IMG/VR virus record: IMGVR_UViG_3300021963_000319
Location: 1-37,639 of that record
DNA from: a virus
Direction: 5' to 3' (one strand)
Length of the DNA stretch: 37,639 bases
Shown: piece after piece, positions 21,212-31,497 of the stretch
Layout of the letters: every line of letters starts with the position of its first letter
Numbering within the stretch: position 1 is the stretch's first letter
Program-made: the position numbers and the translations under genes
The notes under the pieces: model-generated
Told to the model about the DNA's origin: nothing
Seen by the model: the letters and a program-made list of their open reading frames with translations, nothing else
The model's database searches: none

Positions 21212-24200
21212 TAGTTATTCCCTGTCTCGGTGGCGAATACACGCCAGTACATAACGCTGAACTCTGGATATTGAGCAATGATTCTGTAAGCCTCTGTGTC
21301 TAACCATTCAGCTACATTGGCTACTGACTTAGCAGTTAGTGTCTTGAAACCTGCAGCTGCTGCAGAATCCATTGCCGCCTTGCGATACTGCAAGAACTCA
21401 GCAAGACCCTTACCAGCTTCAGTTGCTGCATACTTCTTATCGTTGACTGCTTGTTCAAGTTCCTTGACCAAAGTCTCACGAGGTACACCGGCAGAACGGA
21501 AGTCAGGCTGACCACCGAAGTCATCATCCAATGCAGCCTTACGAGTCATGTAAACTTCATGAGCAAGCTTTGGATCTTCGCCATCACGAATGGCGATTGC
21601 TTCGTCAGATTGCAACTTAGCCTTACGAGCTGTGTATACATAACGAGCTGCTTCCATTTGCATTTCTGCTGGAGTCAACTTGAAACGCTTACCTGATTGT
21701 TCCTGCCACTTAGCAAACTCTGTTGAGTATTGTCCACCGGGGAAGAAGAGGGCAAACGCATTTGCATACTTAGTCGCTTCTTCACGGTTATTTGTGTAGA
21801 ACTTCCAAGCATCATCAGTAGGTTGGATACCACCACGGGATCCAGATACCAATGCAAAGAGTGCTGAGTCACCGTACTTATCTGCCCACTTGGCAACTGC
21901 TAATGCATAGTTGTCTGGGTTGTTAGCACGGATAGTCAGGAAGTCATTGACCATCAAAGACTGAACATGTAGCTCGCCTGTCTTATCCTTAGCAAGGATC
22001 TGAGGTGCAATAGAACCCGGAGCAATGTTAGCTGTGATACCACGCCACAAAGCAAGGACTCGGTTGAGCTTTGATGCATCATCAAGCAACTTCTCAGTTG
22101 CTGTGTTGTCCAATGGGAACTCACCGTACTTACCTGTGGTAGCAAGGTAGGTCATCAATGGACGAAGGGTAGATAGATTCTTACCCTCATAGGAGTCGAT
22201 TCCAAGGCCATAGAGCAGTCTCTGGGCCCATGCTGGTGTGAATGTCTCAACGATTCCAGTCTTGGTCTCAGGGGCCCCGAATGGGTAAATAATGTCACGC
22301 AGTTGATCTGCGATCCAACCATTCTGGTTCTGAATGACCTTACCCAAAGAAAGCTGAATAGCAGGTCCTACACCCGGAAGGATCTCGTTAGAGAAGGCCA
22401 TGTTCATCGAAGGAATAGAGATCGATGTAGGCATGCCCGGAACCTTGGTGCCAGATGTAATCGATAGCATGCCACCGAGGATGTCTCCGGCCAACGGAAT
22501 AATCATGCGAGGATCACCGTAGGTTGGATCCTTGTAGATAAAGCCTTGGCTTGGGTCATCCCAGTTAGCGTTAGTCCACTCGTAGATTACGCCAGTCTCA
22601 GGATGTGTTAGGAACTCGTAAGCATTAGATGCCTTGTAAACACGAGCCTTACCCTGTAGACGGAATGTGTTAGCCACATCCTTTGTAATCAACTTAGACC
22701 AAGTGCCAAGTGTGTTAGACCATGCTGAGATAAACGGTGCTACCAAACGGAAAGCTGCTGCATACTGCTTCTGTCGCATTGCATCGTAGTAGAGCTTGCC
22801 TACTTCATCAGCTGCTAATCCTTGTGCAAGTTCATCCATCTTTGCTAGATCGAATCCTCGATCATCAAGAGTCTTGATTCCCTCACGCATACGAACTAAC
22901 GCAGGGTTAGGGAACGATGCTGGCTTACCAAAGAATGTAAGTCCACGAAGTTCCTTCTCAGCCTGAGCAAGAGCCTTCTCAGCATCTGCCTTGTTCATAA
23001 GGTTGATGTTCTCTGCGATCTTCTTCCAGTACTGCTGACGGTACTCAGGACCCAAAGACATACGCTTTTCAACTGATCCAGAGAAACGGAAGAACGCAGA
23101 TGCTGCCTTATCCCAAGTTCCCTTGAGTAGTGGTGCTTGTGCAAAGTCTTCTGCTGGCAAACGAAGCTGACCGATAACACGGCTAACATCTTCTGTTGCA
23201 CGGTACTCGTTAAGAATACGACCAAGCCAGACATCCTTAGATGTCTTACCTGCTGGATCAAATGACTGACGAACACCCTTGGTATCTACCATTGGACGAC
23301 CAGCAATAAAGTCAAGAATCTCTTTGCGACCAACGCTTACTTCATCGATACCCTGCTTAGCAGTATCTAGATAGAAACGAACGGCTTGCTTAGCAAGATC
23401 AATATCATCTGAGAGCATGATTGCACGATCGACTTCGTTGACCTTAGCAATCTGTTCACGAAGGGCATTACCCTTCTTAGTCTCAAACATAAAGTCTGTA
23501 ACGATGTCTGTGTAGTTGTCAGCAAGGGTCATGCCCTGTGCTTCCTTCATTGCAATAAATTCTTTTGCTTCAGGGAACCATGGCTTGAACTTACCGTTAG
23601 CCATTACGCCACCGTCCAATCCACCTGCAGCCAAACGAGCTACCTGTGATTCACGGTACTGCAAGATTGCAGATCCCCATGCACGGTTGAACTGGCGTTC
23701 AGTAGATTCGACGAAACGCATACCTGTAGGTAGTAGACCTGTACGAGATCCTGCACCAACACCCTTACCCATTGAACGAGCCATCATCAAGGCATATTTG
23801 TCAGCATCTGCAAGGGCTGCACCCTTGAATCCTGCTGAGTCAGTTTCCTTAACTAAGTCACGGAATGATGTATTAAAGATGTTGTTGTCTACTCGTGAGA
23901 ACTTAGTTAAGTACTGACGAGCTGCAGACCCTTCAGGGTTAGCCATCATCATCGCAATAAACTGCAATGGGTGTGAGAACAATGTCGTCGATCCTGCAAG
24001 GAACGAACGAATCTGCATATCGAGAATGTTTCGCTGGATGTATGAAATACGACCAACGAGAACTGTCTGCTTGAAGAAAGAGTCTAGTGCTTCTGTTGTG
24101 AAAGCTCTGAACTGCTGAGCAGTTTCTGATTTCGATAATATGTTTCGAGTGGTTCCGGTAAGTTGCCGCATTGCGTTAGTGTCCGGCCACTTGACAAAAT

Positions 24201-27072
24201 TTGTAAGTTGAGAATCAAGGAACGGATCCAAACTTGAGAAAGTAATCTTCTTTCCATCGAGAACCATTTCCGCAGTAGTTTGTCCGTCACGAAGAGCTTG
24301 AGCCAAGAAGTTGCGATGCATATCTTGTTCACGCTTAAATACACGAGCAGCATCCTGAAGTAGTCGAGCCTGTTCCTCATTGAGGTTTGGTAACTGCTCT
24401 TTGACGATACCTTGGATGGTGTCGATAAAAACATTGAAGCGTTCTGATGTGGTTGTTGAATCCATCATACGCTTAGTCATTGTTGCACGAAGCTTCTCAG
24501 ATCCACCGAGGAATGGGATGTTATCGTGCAGCTGCTTTGTTAGCTTGTCTACATCGTCAAGATGTAGCAGATCCTTCTCAGGAGCAAAGCGAGTAAACTG
24601 TGAAAGAACCTTGTTATCACGGAAAGCTTTAACAGTTGCTTCTGCAGCCTTAGATGTGTAGAACTTATTCATAGTTCCCCACATGATGCCAAGCTCACGA
24701 GGCTGGTATACTCCAGGATTATGTGAGATTGCACGACCTGCTTCTGCAGCAAATGTCAGCTTTGTACCACGAGATAATTCAAGTCCTACTTCACCAGCAA
24801 GGATACCGACAACTTCTTTTTCGGTCTTAGCTGCTGCTAGTAGACGAGCAGTATTGATGGAGATGTCTCCATTCATTGCTCGCCATAGATCGTAGTACTG
24901 GTTATCGTCATAGTGGTTAGCAATAAACTTAGCAACATTCTGGCCAAGCTTTCCAAACATCGCATCTGATGCAGCTTGGAAGTTGATGATCTGCTTGCCA
25001 TCGATGGTTGTTAAACCAAAGAGTGCTTCTGTTGCTACTTGCTGACGACCCTTTGCTGTCTCGAGCATAGCCTTAGCTTCTGCCTGAGTCTTAGCATGAT
25101 CCTTAACAAACTGTAGGTTAGATTCGTATACAGCATTAACACGATCGTATTCAGCCTGAGCTGCGTTCTTTAGCTTGCCAGCTTCTTCGATCTGCTTATC
25201 AATCTGTGCAATGCGTTCACGAGCAGTTAGCTTAGGTGCTACTGCACCTTGGCTAAGGTTCTGTACCTGCTGCATAATTGCTTCAGGTGTAGTCAAAGGC
25301 TGAACACCTAAGTCACGAATATCAGGAGATGCAATCGCTGCTTCTCCACGCTTAGCAAACTCAGATACACGAGCAGGGAATGGATCTACTGCACGAGGGA
25401 AGTATGCGTAACCTACTGTGCCTACGGCACCACGAGTTCCGCCAATGTTCTCAAAGCCTTGGAATCCAAGCTTCTCGTATGCTGCATACAAGTTATCAAT
25501 CAAGCCAGCCTCTTGTGCCGCCTTAACGATCTCTGCATGAGTTGCACCGGGTACATCGATCTGATCGATTACACGCTGGATGACATCATCTGATGCACCA
25601 GCTGCAGTTGCTTCATCAATAAACTTAGAGCCAAGTTCATTACCAAGACGAGTAGCCTGTGGTGAATCTCCAGCCTTAACAAGTGCAGTCCACTTAACTA
25701 ACTGTGGCTTCTGCTTTGCAGCTACACGAACAACAAGTTCTTCTCCACCACGAACACCAAGTGTTGCAGGACGATCACCCTTCTTAAGGGCAGCCTCTGC
25801 AGTTGTGTGAATCAATCCCGGTGCTAGTGCTTCTTGCTTGCGAAGTTTGTCTGCATCGGCAACGATGTTGTCGAAAGATGTTGAGTCAAGTACACCTTGA
25901 ACTTCTGCTGCTCGTTGAGAGTTGTTCAACTCCAAGCGATACTGCATGAACTGTTCTTCGGCTCGCTTCTCACCAACAAGACGAGCAGACTCTTGGTCTC
26001 CACGCTTTAGTTCTGTGAGATAAACATTACGGCGTTGATAGAGTTCACCGAACTCTGCTTCAACTAAATCTGCAGATGCCTTTGCATTGTAGACAACATC
26101 AGAGAGTCTTTCGATTTCTGGCATCATCTCTTCTACATCTAATGCATGCTTTGCTATATCGCCTTCAAGCATTGCTGCATTGCCAGATGCAATACGCTGT
26201 TCTGCTCTCCACTTGTTAATGTCTGCAGCTACATCTTCGTACTCACGACGAACTGCCTTAAGTGGTGCAGCCTTTGCTTCTGCTGCACGAGCTGCTGCCT
26301 TTGGACCGATACGAAGTGCTGCACCCTCTTTACTAATCTTGATAAGACCAACACCGGGTACATAAGTCAATGGGTCAGCAGCAAGGTTAAGAATGAATCC
26401 AGATACAGCTTGGAATGTACGAGCTGCTTTAGTTTCTGGGTTATCGTAAAGCTTCTGTGTTAATGCAGATGCATATGTCCATGGGACATTGCCCTTCATC
26501 TTTGGCCCACCAGCAATTTGAGACTTAAGCATGGCTTTGCCAACTGCAGAGTTAAGGTCTACACCAAGGAAGCCTGAACCTAGATCTACCTTACCTGTTG
26601 TAAGGAGTGACTTTAATGCCTGACCTGATTGTGTTTCATCATATGTATTGAAAACGGTTGGTACACGACCAGCGGCAATATTACGAAAGGATGCTTCAAG
26701 CAACTCAAACGGAGTTGATAGTGCCATGAAAGCAGTACGAGTAAGCGGTGCTAAGAAGTCAGCAGGTGAATCCTTCTTTGTCTTTCCTGCTTCTTTAATT
26801 TTTGCAGCAGCCTGAATAGCAGCGTTGCGTTGCTGATCTAGATAAGACTCAGCATCTAATGTTGCAGCTGCGTTAGCAGTAGGCCCATAAGGTGCAGCGT
26901 TTGATTTAGCCAACGCTAATACAGTACCTGCTCCTGCTGCTGGATATGTCTTAGCAAGTGTAGATACCTGCTTAGCAAACTGTGGGTTTAAGTATTGCGA
27001 CTCTTGTGCTTTACGCCAAGCATCGTACTCTGGAGTTCCTTGCTTCGGAACTGCAAATGGAGACTCTGCCAC
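21211..27072 (-). CDS. Giant internal virion / DNA-ejection protein, 1953 aa
   Basis: The largest gene in the window, about 16 percent of it, starting at GTG 27072 inside TAGTG. Early parts include a predicted helix pair around 105-130 and FILNLAADPLTYVPGVGLIK (226-245), a phrase I know from very large phage virion proteins. A coiled-coil zone follows (about 255-400), then a largely helical body. A later segment has amphipathic and hydrophobic stretches (PLAGDILGGMLSITSG and nearby). Giant helical proteins packed near the portal, used to build a channel and help DNA cross the envelope, are known in podoviruses (T7 gp16 is the functional model). No lysozyme or other enzyme motif was recognised by eye. 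Confidence 0.72.
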   Translation of the reverse strand: MAESPFAVPKQGTPEYDAWRKAQESQYLNPQFAKQVSTLAKTYPAAGAGTVLALAKSNAAPYGPTANAAATLDAESYLDQQRNAAIQAAAKIKEAGKTKKDSPADFLAPLTRTAFMALSTPFELLEASFRNIAAGRVPTVFNTYDETQSGQALKSLLTTGKVDLGSGFLGVDLNSAVGKAMLKSQIAGGPKMKGNVPWTYASALTQKLYDNPETKAARTFQAVSGFILNLAADPLTYVPGVGLIKISKEGAALRIGPKAAARAAEAKAAPLKAVRREYEDVAADINKWRAEQRIASGNAAMLEGDIAKHALDVEEMMPEIERLSDVVYNAKASADLVEAEFGELYQRRNVYLTELKRGDQESARLVGEKRAEEQFMQYRLELNNSQRAAEVQGVLDSTSFDNIVADADKLRKQEALAPGLIHTTAEAALKKGDRPATLGVRGGEELVVRVAAKQKPQLVKWTALVKAGDSPQATRLGNELGSKFIDEATAAGASDDVIQRVIDQIDVPGATHAEIVKAAQEAGLIDNLYAAYEKLGFQGFENIGGTRGAVGTVGYAYFPRAVDPFPARVSEFAKRGEAAIASPDIRDLGVQPLTTPEAIMQQVQNLSQGAVAPKLTARERIAQIDKQIEEAGKLKNAAQAEYDRVNAVYESNLQFVKDHAKTQAEAKAMLETAKGRQQVATEALFGLTTIDGKQIINFQAASDAMFGKLGQNVAKFIANHYDDNQYYDLWRAMNGDISINTARLLAAAKTEKEVVGILAGEVGLELSRGTKLTFAAEAGRAISHNPGVYQPRELGIMWGTMNKFYTSKAAEATVKAFRDNKVLSQFTRFAPEKDLLHLDDVDKLTKQLHDNIPFLGGSEKLRATMTKRMMDSTTTSERFNVFIDTIQGIVKEQLPNLNEEQARLLQDAARVFKREQDMHRNFLAQALRDGQTTAEMVLDGKKITFSSLDPFLDSQLTNFVKWPDTNAMRQLTGTTRNILSKSETAQQFRAFTTEALDSFFKQTVLVGRISYIQRNILDMQIRSFLAGSTTLFSHPLQFIAMMMANPEGSAARQYLTKFSRVDNNIFNTSFRDLVKETDSAGFKGAALADADKYALMMARSMGKGVGAGSRTGLLPTGMRFVESTERQFNRAWGSAILQYRESQVARLAAGGLDGGVMANGKFKPWFPEAKEFIAMKEAQGMTLADNYTDIVTDFMFETKKGNALREQIAKVNEVDRAIMLSDDIDLAKQAVRFYLDTAKQGIDEVSVGRKEILDFIAGRPMVDTKGVRQSFDPAGKTSKDVWLGRILNEYRATEDVSRVIGQLRLPAEDFAQAPLLKGTWDKAASAFFRFSGSVEKRMSLGPEYRQQYWKKIAENINLMNKADAEKALAQAEKELRGLTFFGKPASFPNPALVRMREGIKTLDDRGFDLAKMDELAQGLAADEVGKLYYDAMRQKQYAAAFRLVAPFISAWSNTLGTWSKLITKDVANTFRLQGKARVYKASNAYEFLTHPETGVIYEWTNANWDDPSQGFIYKDPTYGDPRMIIPLAGDILGGMLSITSGTKVPGMPTSISIPSMNMAFSNEILPGVGPAIQLSLGKVIQNQNGWIADQLRDIIYPFGAPETKTGIVETFTPAWAQRLLYGLGIDSYEGKNLSTLRPLMTYLATTGKYGEFPLDNTATEKLLDDASKLNRVLALWRGITANIAPGSIAPQILAKDKTGELHVQSLMVNDFLTIRANNPDNYALAVAKWADKYGDSALFALVSGSRGGIQPTDDAWKFYTNNREEATKYANAFALFFPGGQYSTEFAKWQEQSGKRFKLTPAEMQMEAARYVYTARKAKLQSDEAIAIRDGEDPKLAHEVYMTRKAALDDDFGGQPDFRSAGVPRETLVKELEQAVNDKKYAATEAGKGLAEFLQYRKAAMDSAAAAGFKTLTAKSVANVAEWLDTEAYRIIAQYPEFSVMYWRVFATETGNN

Positions 27073-27485
27073 TAAGCACGACCTTCTGCTTTAAGTCTTT
27101 GTGCAAGACGGGTCAAATCAGGATCTGGATAAAGAGCTGCTAAAGAAAGAACTAACTTTGCAGTCTCATCTTGTGCCTGTGGTGGAATAGGTAGGATAGA
27201 TGAATCACGACCAGCACCCCAGTCTGCACCATCTTCGATAGGTGTTTCACGGTTAGGGTTTGGTTTATTGAAATCTGTACGGCTTGGAGTAGCACCTGCA
27301 CCCATGGTTCCCATAGATACTGTGCCACCTTCGGTGGCTGCTAGTGGTGCTGCTGTTTGATTCTCGTACATTTCTTTTCCAGCACCATACTGGTCTGCTG
27401 GAATCTGCATCGCAGCTTGGCGACCTGTGTATCCATCTGGTGTGGAGTAAACGCCGGGTCCTGAGACCTTAATGCCATCAGCCAT
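27072..27485 (-). CDS. Hypothetical protein upstream of the giant virion gene
   Basis: A 137-residue protein from ATG 27485 with GGAGAAGAAC as ribosome site; the start lies inside the end of the upstream gene (8-base overlap). The N-terminal two thirds are Gly/Pro/Thr-rich and probably unstructured (VSGPGVYSTPDGYTGRQAA; TVSMGTMGAGATPSRTDF). A helical end follows: DETAKLVLSLAALYPDPDLTRLAQRLKAEG. The gene is coupled to the giant gene (TAGTG). A small assembly partner or packaging accessory is likely, without motif support. Confidence 0.65.
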   Translation of the reverse strand: MADGIKVSGPGVYSTPDGYTGRQAAMQIPADQYGAGKEMYENQTAAPLAATEGGTVSMGTMGAGATPSRTDFNKPNPNRETPIEDGADWGAGRDSSILPIPPQAQDETAKLVLSLAALYPDPDLTRLAQRLKAEGRA

Positions 27486-27717
27486 TGTTCTTCTCCATCT
27501 TCTCAATATCTCTAATTAGTTCATCTCGCAAGTAAACTTTCTTCGCTTCGTTTACTCGGTGTCCGTGGATTAACCACGCTATTGATTCTAAAAAATTTGC
27601 AAATGTATTTGCTATGTTCAAAAATAAAACTACTGCTGAATAAATAAAATCAATCTTTTTAGCAGGACGAGCTAGTGCAAAGCGATCTTCTGAATCTTCA
27701 AAACATTCTTTGCACAT
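27478..27717 (-). CDS. Small membrane-associated CxxC protein
   Basis: A 79-residue protein starting MCKECFEDSED, so a Cys-x2-Cys lies at the very N-terminus. A hydrophobic stretch FIYSAVVLFLNIANTFANFLES (about 24-45) could be a membrane helix, followed by an amphipathic basic tail VYLRDELIRDIEKMEKNNG. Membrane segments are unusual in a packaging/head region, apart from ejection components. A small membrane-active virion protein is one reading. Unassigned. Confidence 0.65.
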   Translation of the reverse strand: MCKECFEDSEDRFALARPAKKIDFIYSAVVLFLNIANTFANFLESIAWLIHGHRVNEAKKVYLRDELIRDIEKMEKNNG

Positions 27718-27733
27718 AGCCCGTCCTCTCTAA

Positions 27734-27880
27734 TTACTTAGCCTTCTTACCACCGGCTGAAGCTGGCTTACCCGGCCCACCGATCTTCTGCATTGCTGCC
27801 TTACCTGATGCTGACATCTTTCCCATGATTGGGCCAAGAACTGGAGCCTTAGCTACAGCACCCTTTTTTACTCCGAACAT
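27734..27880 (-). CDS. Small basic Gly/Lys/Ala protein, 48 aa
   Basis: A 48-residue protein with a strong AAGGAGAACAAT ribosome site before ATG 27880. The sequence MFGVKKGAVAKAPVLGPIMG then KMSASGKAAMQKIGGPGKP and a GGKKAK end is basic and flexible. It resembles neither a membrane anchor nor a known motif. It follows the portal gene directly. Like the Lys-rich trio near 14 kb, it could contact DNA or help assembly at the portal vertex. Real because of ribosome site, spacing and conserved packing of genes. Confidence 0.7.
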   Translation of the reverse strand: MFGVKKGAVAKAPVLGPIMGKMSASGKAAMQKIGGPGKPASAGGKKAK

Positions 27881-27897
27881 ATTGTTCTCCTTAGTGA

Positions 27898-29625
27898 TTA
27901 AGCAGCACCAAGTGCTGCCATTAGTTGTGCCATTGCTGGCTGTCCACCACCGGGTTGGCCCTGTGGGGAAATAGAACCTGCAGCCGGGGCCGCTCCCGGA
28001 ATCCCCATCTCGGGAGATTGCGAAGCACCGGGGGCCATCTCAGTCGCTGCAGGTTGTACCGGAGGCGTGAACGCTTTAGCGACTACAGCCTCCAATGATT
28101 CACCCTTCTGACGACCTTCGAGGATCATTGCTAACTTAGCAACTGCATCTGATGGATCTCCACCTTGTGATGCGATCATCGGGATCGTAGTAGCAAACTG
28201 TGAGACGGCTACACGAAGAGCATCTCGCAACTCTTCTGTATCTACCTTCTGCTCTTCTTGTGTGACATTGATATTAAATGGCAAGTTACGGCGTAGGAAG
28301 TCACGAGAGATCAACTTATCTCCACGAAGCTGCAATCCAAAGATTGCTGCACGGTTAGGATCAAGCCCTGCCATAAGTCCGTACTGAACATCTACTGTGT
28401 AATCACCATTGATTGCTGTAGATGGTGTGTATGTAAGCTCGTATGGTGTTCCATCATCGGAACCACGAATCTTCTTCTTGATATTTCCAAAGACTTTCTC
28501 ATCCATGCAGAATGAGATACCAATAAGGTTAATAAAGAAGCGAGCAAATACTGATTGTGCTGCTTTAATCTGTGAGTCAAAGCCACCCATAAGTGCCTGA
28601 ACACCACGACCTGTAACGATAGATGCATCGATCTGACCTGTACGGCCTTCAGGATAACGAGATCCCATACGAAGCTCACGCTCTAAGTTCTGTGTTTCTG
28701 CAAATACTCCACCCGGAAGTTCAATAGGAACTCGACGGATACGCTCTGGTGTGTTAGAACGAAGCAATGCATCTGGTCCAAGTGTAAATTCTTGTACATC
28801 AGGTGGGATAGCAATCGGTGCATTGACTGACTTCTTAGCTGCTTCTAGCTGTAGAAGTGCAAATCGTGCCTTAGCCATCTGTACTGGGATGACATCATCG
28901 AACTGACCACGAACTTGACCATCAACTGTAGGGCGTTCTGCAACTTCTGCAAGGATCTTACCCACCAAGTTAGGTGTATTTGATAGTACTGCGTTGTCTA
29001 ATTCAGGTACATAGATCGTATCTTGGTCTTTATCGTGGTAACGAACTACTGAAACAGTAGCCTTCTGACGATACTTACGGTCGATCTGTGCTGAATACTC
29101 TGGGTACTGAGCCTTCAAAGTATCTGTATCGATAGTAGATACTGATGAAATTGATACTAAAGAACCGAAACGGTCCTTCTCGTAGTAGCAACCGAAGGGT
29201 GAAAGTACTCGTGTACGAGGGTTATTAGTATCAAAATCGTACTCAACGATAGCTGCTGCAAAGCCGTATGTGTAGTAATGATCTGCAGCTTGGTACATCT
29301 GTAGCTGCATATCGGATAATGCCATGTAGTGATTAGCAATACGGGTACGAAGTTCAGCCTTACGACGGTCTGAATCCTTTGTCATGTTGCTAGATGAGCA
29401 GTTGATAGCAGGTAGTGGTGCTGTTACCTCTGATAGATCACGAGCTGCAATATCGATCATGTTAGCGATGAGTGGCTTCGGATACTCATCAGAGAACTGA
29501 CCAAAGAAGACATCTTCCAAGCGACCTTGACGGACGGCAAGTACATCTGCCATCTTGCGGTCACGGTCAACGGAAGCAGCCTTAAGCCGCTCTACCTTTG
29601 CCGTAATTTCTAGTGTTGAAAGCAT
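27898..29625 (-). CDS. Portal protein
   Basis: A 575-residue protein from ATG 29625, chosen because AAGGAGTAAC lies directly before it and it clears the terminase stop. Marks of a podovirus-like portal are QFSDEYPKPLIANMIDIAARD (about 54-74), an acidic/aromatic region YTYGFAAAIVEYDFDT, SPFGCYYEKDRFGSLVS, and YPEGRTGQIDASIVTGRGVQ followed by the long helix region MGGFDSQIKAAQSVFARFF. The end is a Pro/Gly/Gln-rich tail (about 520-565). As a dodecamer it would form the DNA gate at one vertex, docking the terminase encoded just upstream. Confidence 0.85.
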   Translation of the reverse strand: MLSTLEITAKVERLKAASVDRDRKMADVLAVRQGRLEDVFFGQFSDEYPKPLIANMIDIAARDLSEVTAPLPAINCSSSNMTKDSDRRKAELRTRIANHYMALSDMQLQMYQAADHYYTYGFAAAIVEYDFDTNNPRTRVLSPFGCYYEKDRFGSLVSISSVSTIDTDTLKAQYPEYSAQIDRKYRQKATVSVVRYHDKDQDTIYVPELDNAVLSNTPNLVGKILAEVAERPTVDGQVRGQFDDVIPVQMAKARFALLQLEAAKKSVNAPIAIPPDVQEFTLGPDALLRSNTPERIRRVPIELPGGVFAETQNLERELRMGSRYPEGRTGQIDASIVTGRGVQALMGGFDSQIKAAQSVFARFFINLIGISFCMDEKVFGNIKKKIRGSDDGTPYELTYTPSTAINGDYTVDVQYGLMAGLDPNRAAIFGLQLRGDKLISRDFLRRNLPFNINVTQEEQKVDTEELRDALRVAVSQFATTIPMIASQGGDPSDAVAKLAMILEGRQKGESLEAVVAKAFTPPVQPAATEMAPGASQSPEMGIPGAAPAAGSISPQGQPGGGQPAMAQLMAALGAA

Positions 29626-29633
29626 GTTACTCC

Positions 29634-31487
29634 TTATGAGATACGACGATCTGCGGCCCATTCATCAAGGTTGATGACTTGTCGTTTCGCAGCATCTGCT
29701 CGTGTTAAGAATTCGTTCTTTACGAACTTTCCACCGTACTCACCAAATTGGCAAATCTCTCTAGCTCTGATTTCACAGAACCACATTGCCATTACTAAGT
29801 CGGTCTTGTTCTTTGTTTCCGGAGACCAAGTGATTAACTGGTCAATCAGTAACCGAATACCCTCGGTTCTATCTGATGGAAGATGTAGCAAGTTATCTCT
29901 ATGATGCTTGCCATTAGATTCAATCGTTCCGAATAAAGCAGCCATAGCTGCTACACCGAAACCGACATCCCACTTGTTTCGTGTTGTTGTGTGTTCCCTA
30001 AGAAGCACACCACGGTTTGCCATCCATTGCCGTAGATTCTCATCCTGTGTCAGGTAGCCCTGAAATGCATTACGCTCCACGATCCATTCGGACGGGTTGT
30101 ATTTTTCGGTCATTGTAGTGATGAGATCACGGATTGCTTGTGGCGATGGGCGAGTAATAGTTGCCGCATCCAAGATATATCTTTTCTTGCGACGACGGTC
30201 AATAGCCATTACTACCGCTGCCGTGTCACCAACGATTGCTGGATCGAGTCCGGCAACGATAGTGAGACCTTCTGTTGTTTCGGGATGACCCGGATTGCCG
30301 GGGATCAATGGCCCGACCATACGCATGCGATCGATAGATCCTCGAACGCACTCTTGTGAGAATACTGAATCTTCGTCGGTGTCCGCTTGCTGGTAAACCA
30401 TCGACCAAGTTTTAGGATCCAGAGCTGCTCTACGCATTGAGAGGTTCTCGCCATCCCAACGAGGGTAGAGACCGTTCTCATCTGGTTCTTCATCTGAGCC
30501 CTGCCAAGGGCGATCAGACTTAGGCCATAATGTCTTCCAGTCTTTTTTGTCCTCAGCGAACTCTAAGACTGCTGGCATCGAAAGATATGTCCATGGTGAC
30601 TTACCGGTTGGGTAGCGTTCACCGTTACGCAGTTCACGGTACAGATCGATTGAATCAACTCGAGTACCTAGAACCAAAAGCTTGCCTGTAGGCCCCAGAC
30701 GGGTCAGGACTTCCTGTTGAATCCAACGAATATGCTTCTCGTACTCATGAGCATTTGACATGGTAACGCAGTCGTCGAGAATGATTAAGTCGGCACGGGC
30801 ACCGTAAACCTGACCACCAATACCGATGGCTTGGATAGTCGGATCTTTCTGATCTGAGTCACGGAGTTCGTCACCTAGATAAACCGTGGTTGCTTGCCAA
30901 GTAGCAGACTTGGACTTGAAGCCTGAACCAGCCGCGTAAGCGAGCTGGAGCTTCTGCCAGCCCGGGTGGGTTAGTCGCTGCTTAATGGCGTAGATAAATT
31001 CTGTTGCTTTAGATTGAGACTTGGAGACGATCATGATACGGACATTTGGATCCATACAGATTCGATACACCGGGTAGTCAATCGAGGTGGTCATTGACTT
31101 GGCATGCTCGGGAGGAACATTGACCAGTACATACTGTTGACGGCCTTGCTCAAAGGTCATGGATGGGTGCATCCATTGTGGCTCGTTACCCTCTAGCAGA
31201 TCAATGATGTTCTGCTGGTGAGGGAAGGTTTCAGCCTCTAGGTATTCCTTACGGAACTCCTTGAAAGGTAGGGTGAGTGACTCCGCACTCTGTATTCTCC
31301 CCTTTGAAGTACGGGCAGCTCTAACCTTGTCTACGGTCTCTTTGAACTCTTTGTCCGTAGAACGGTAGTAGTCAAACAGCTTGTAGCTACGACCGACCTG
31401 CATCATGGCATCTTCGACCGTACAGCCCTCAGTCAGAAGGCGTATGACCTTCGACTTGATCTTGGCTGTCTCTTCTCTTTTGCTCAT
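29634..31487 (-). CDS. terL: Terminase large subunit with N-terminal HTH-like region
   Basis: A 617-residue packaging motor. The ATPase shows a Walker-A-like VNVPPEHAKSMTTS (122-135, Lys130), Walker B DLIILDD (233-239) and a coupling motif LVLGTR (271-276). The nuclease part begins with VAGLDPAIVGD (Asp415), followed by later conserved acids (IVERNAF; TDLVMAMW). The first 60 residues, KVIRLLTEGCTVEDAMMQVGR then YKLFDYYRSTD, look like a helix-turn-helix of small-terminase type. No separate small terminase was found beside it, so DNA recognition may be built in. The ATG is preceded by GAGAGG and by a hairpin. Confidence 0.92.
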   Translation of the reverse strand: MSKREETAKIKSKVIRLLTEGCTVEDAMMQVGRSYKLFDYYRSTDKEFKETVDKVRAARTSKGRIQSAESLTLPFKEFRKEYLEAETFPHQQNIIDLLEGNEPQWMHPSMTFEQGRQQYVLVNVPPEHAKSMTTSIDYPVYRICMDPNVRIMIVSKSQSKATEFIYAIKQRLTHPGWQKLQLAYAAGSGFKSKSATWQATTVYLGDELRDSDQKDPTIQAIGIGGQVYGARADLIILDDCVTMSNAHEYEKHIRWIQQEVLTRLGPTGKLLVLGTRVDSIDLYRELRNGERYPTGKSPWTYLSMPAVLEFAEDKKDWKTLWPKSDRPWQGSDEEPDENGLYPRWDGENLSMRRAALDPKTWSMVYQQADTDEDSVFSQECVRGSIDRMRMVGPLIPGNPGHPETTEGLTIVAGLDPAIVGDTAAVVMAIDRRRKKRYILDAATITRPSPQAIRDLITTMTEKYNPSEWIVERNAFQGYLTQDENLRQWMANRGVLLREHTTTRNKWDVGFGVAAMAALFGTIESNGKHHRDNLLHLPSDRTEGIRLLIDQLITWSPETKNKTDLVMAMWFCEIRAREICQFGEYGGKFVKNEFLTRADAAKRQVINLDEWAADRRIS

Positions 31488-31497
31488 TGTTTCCTCT

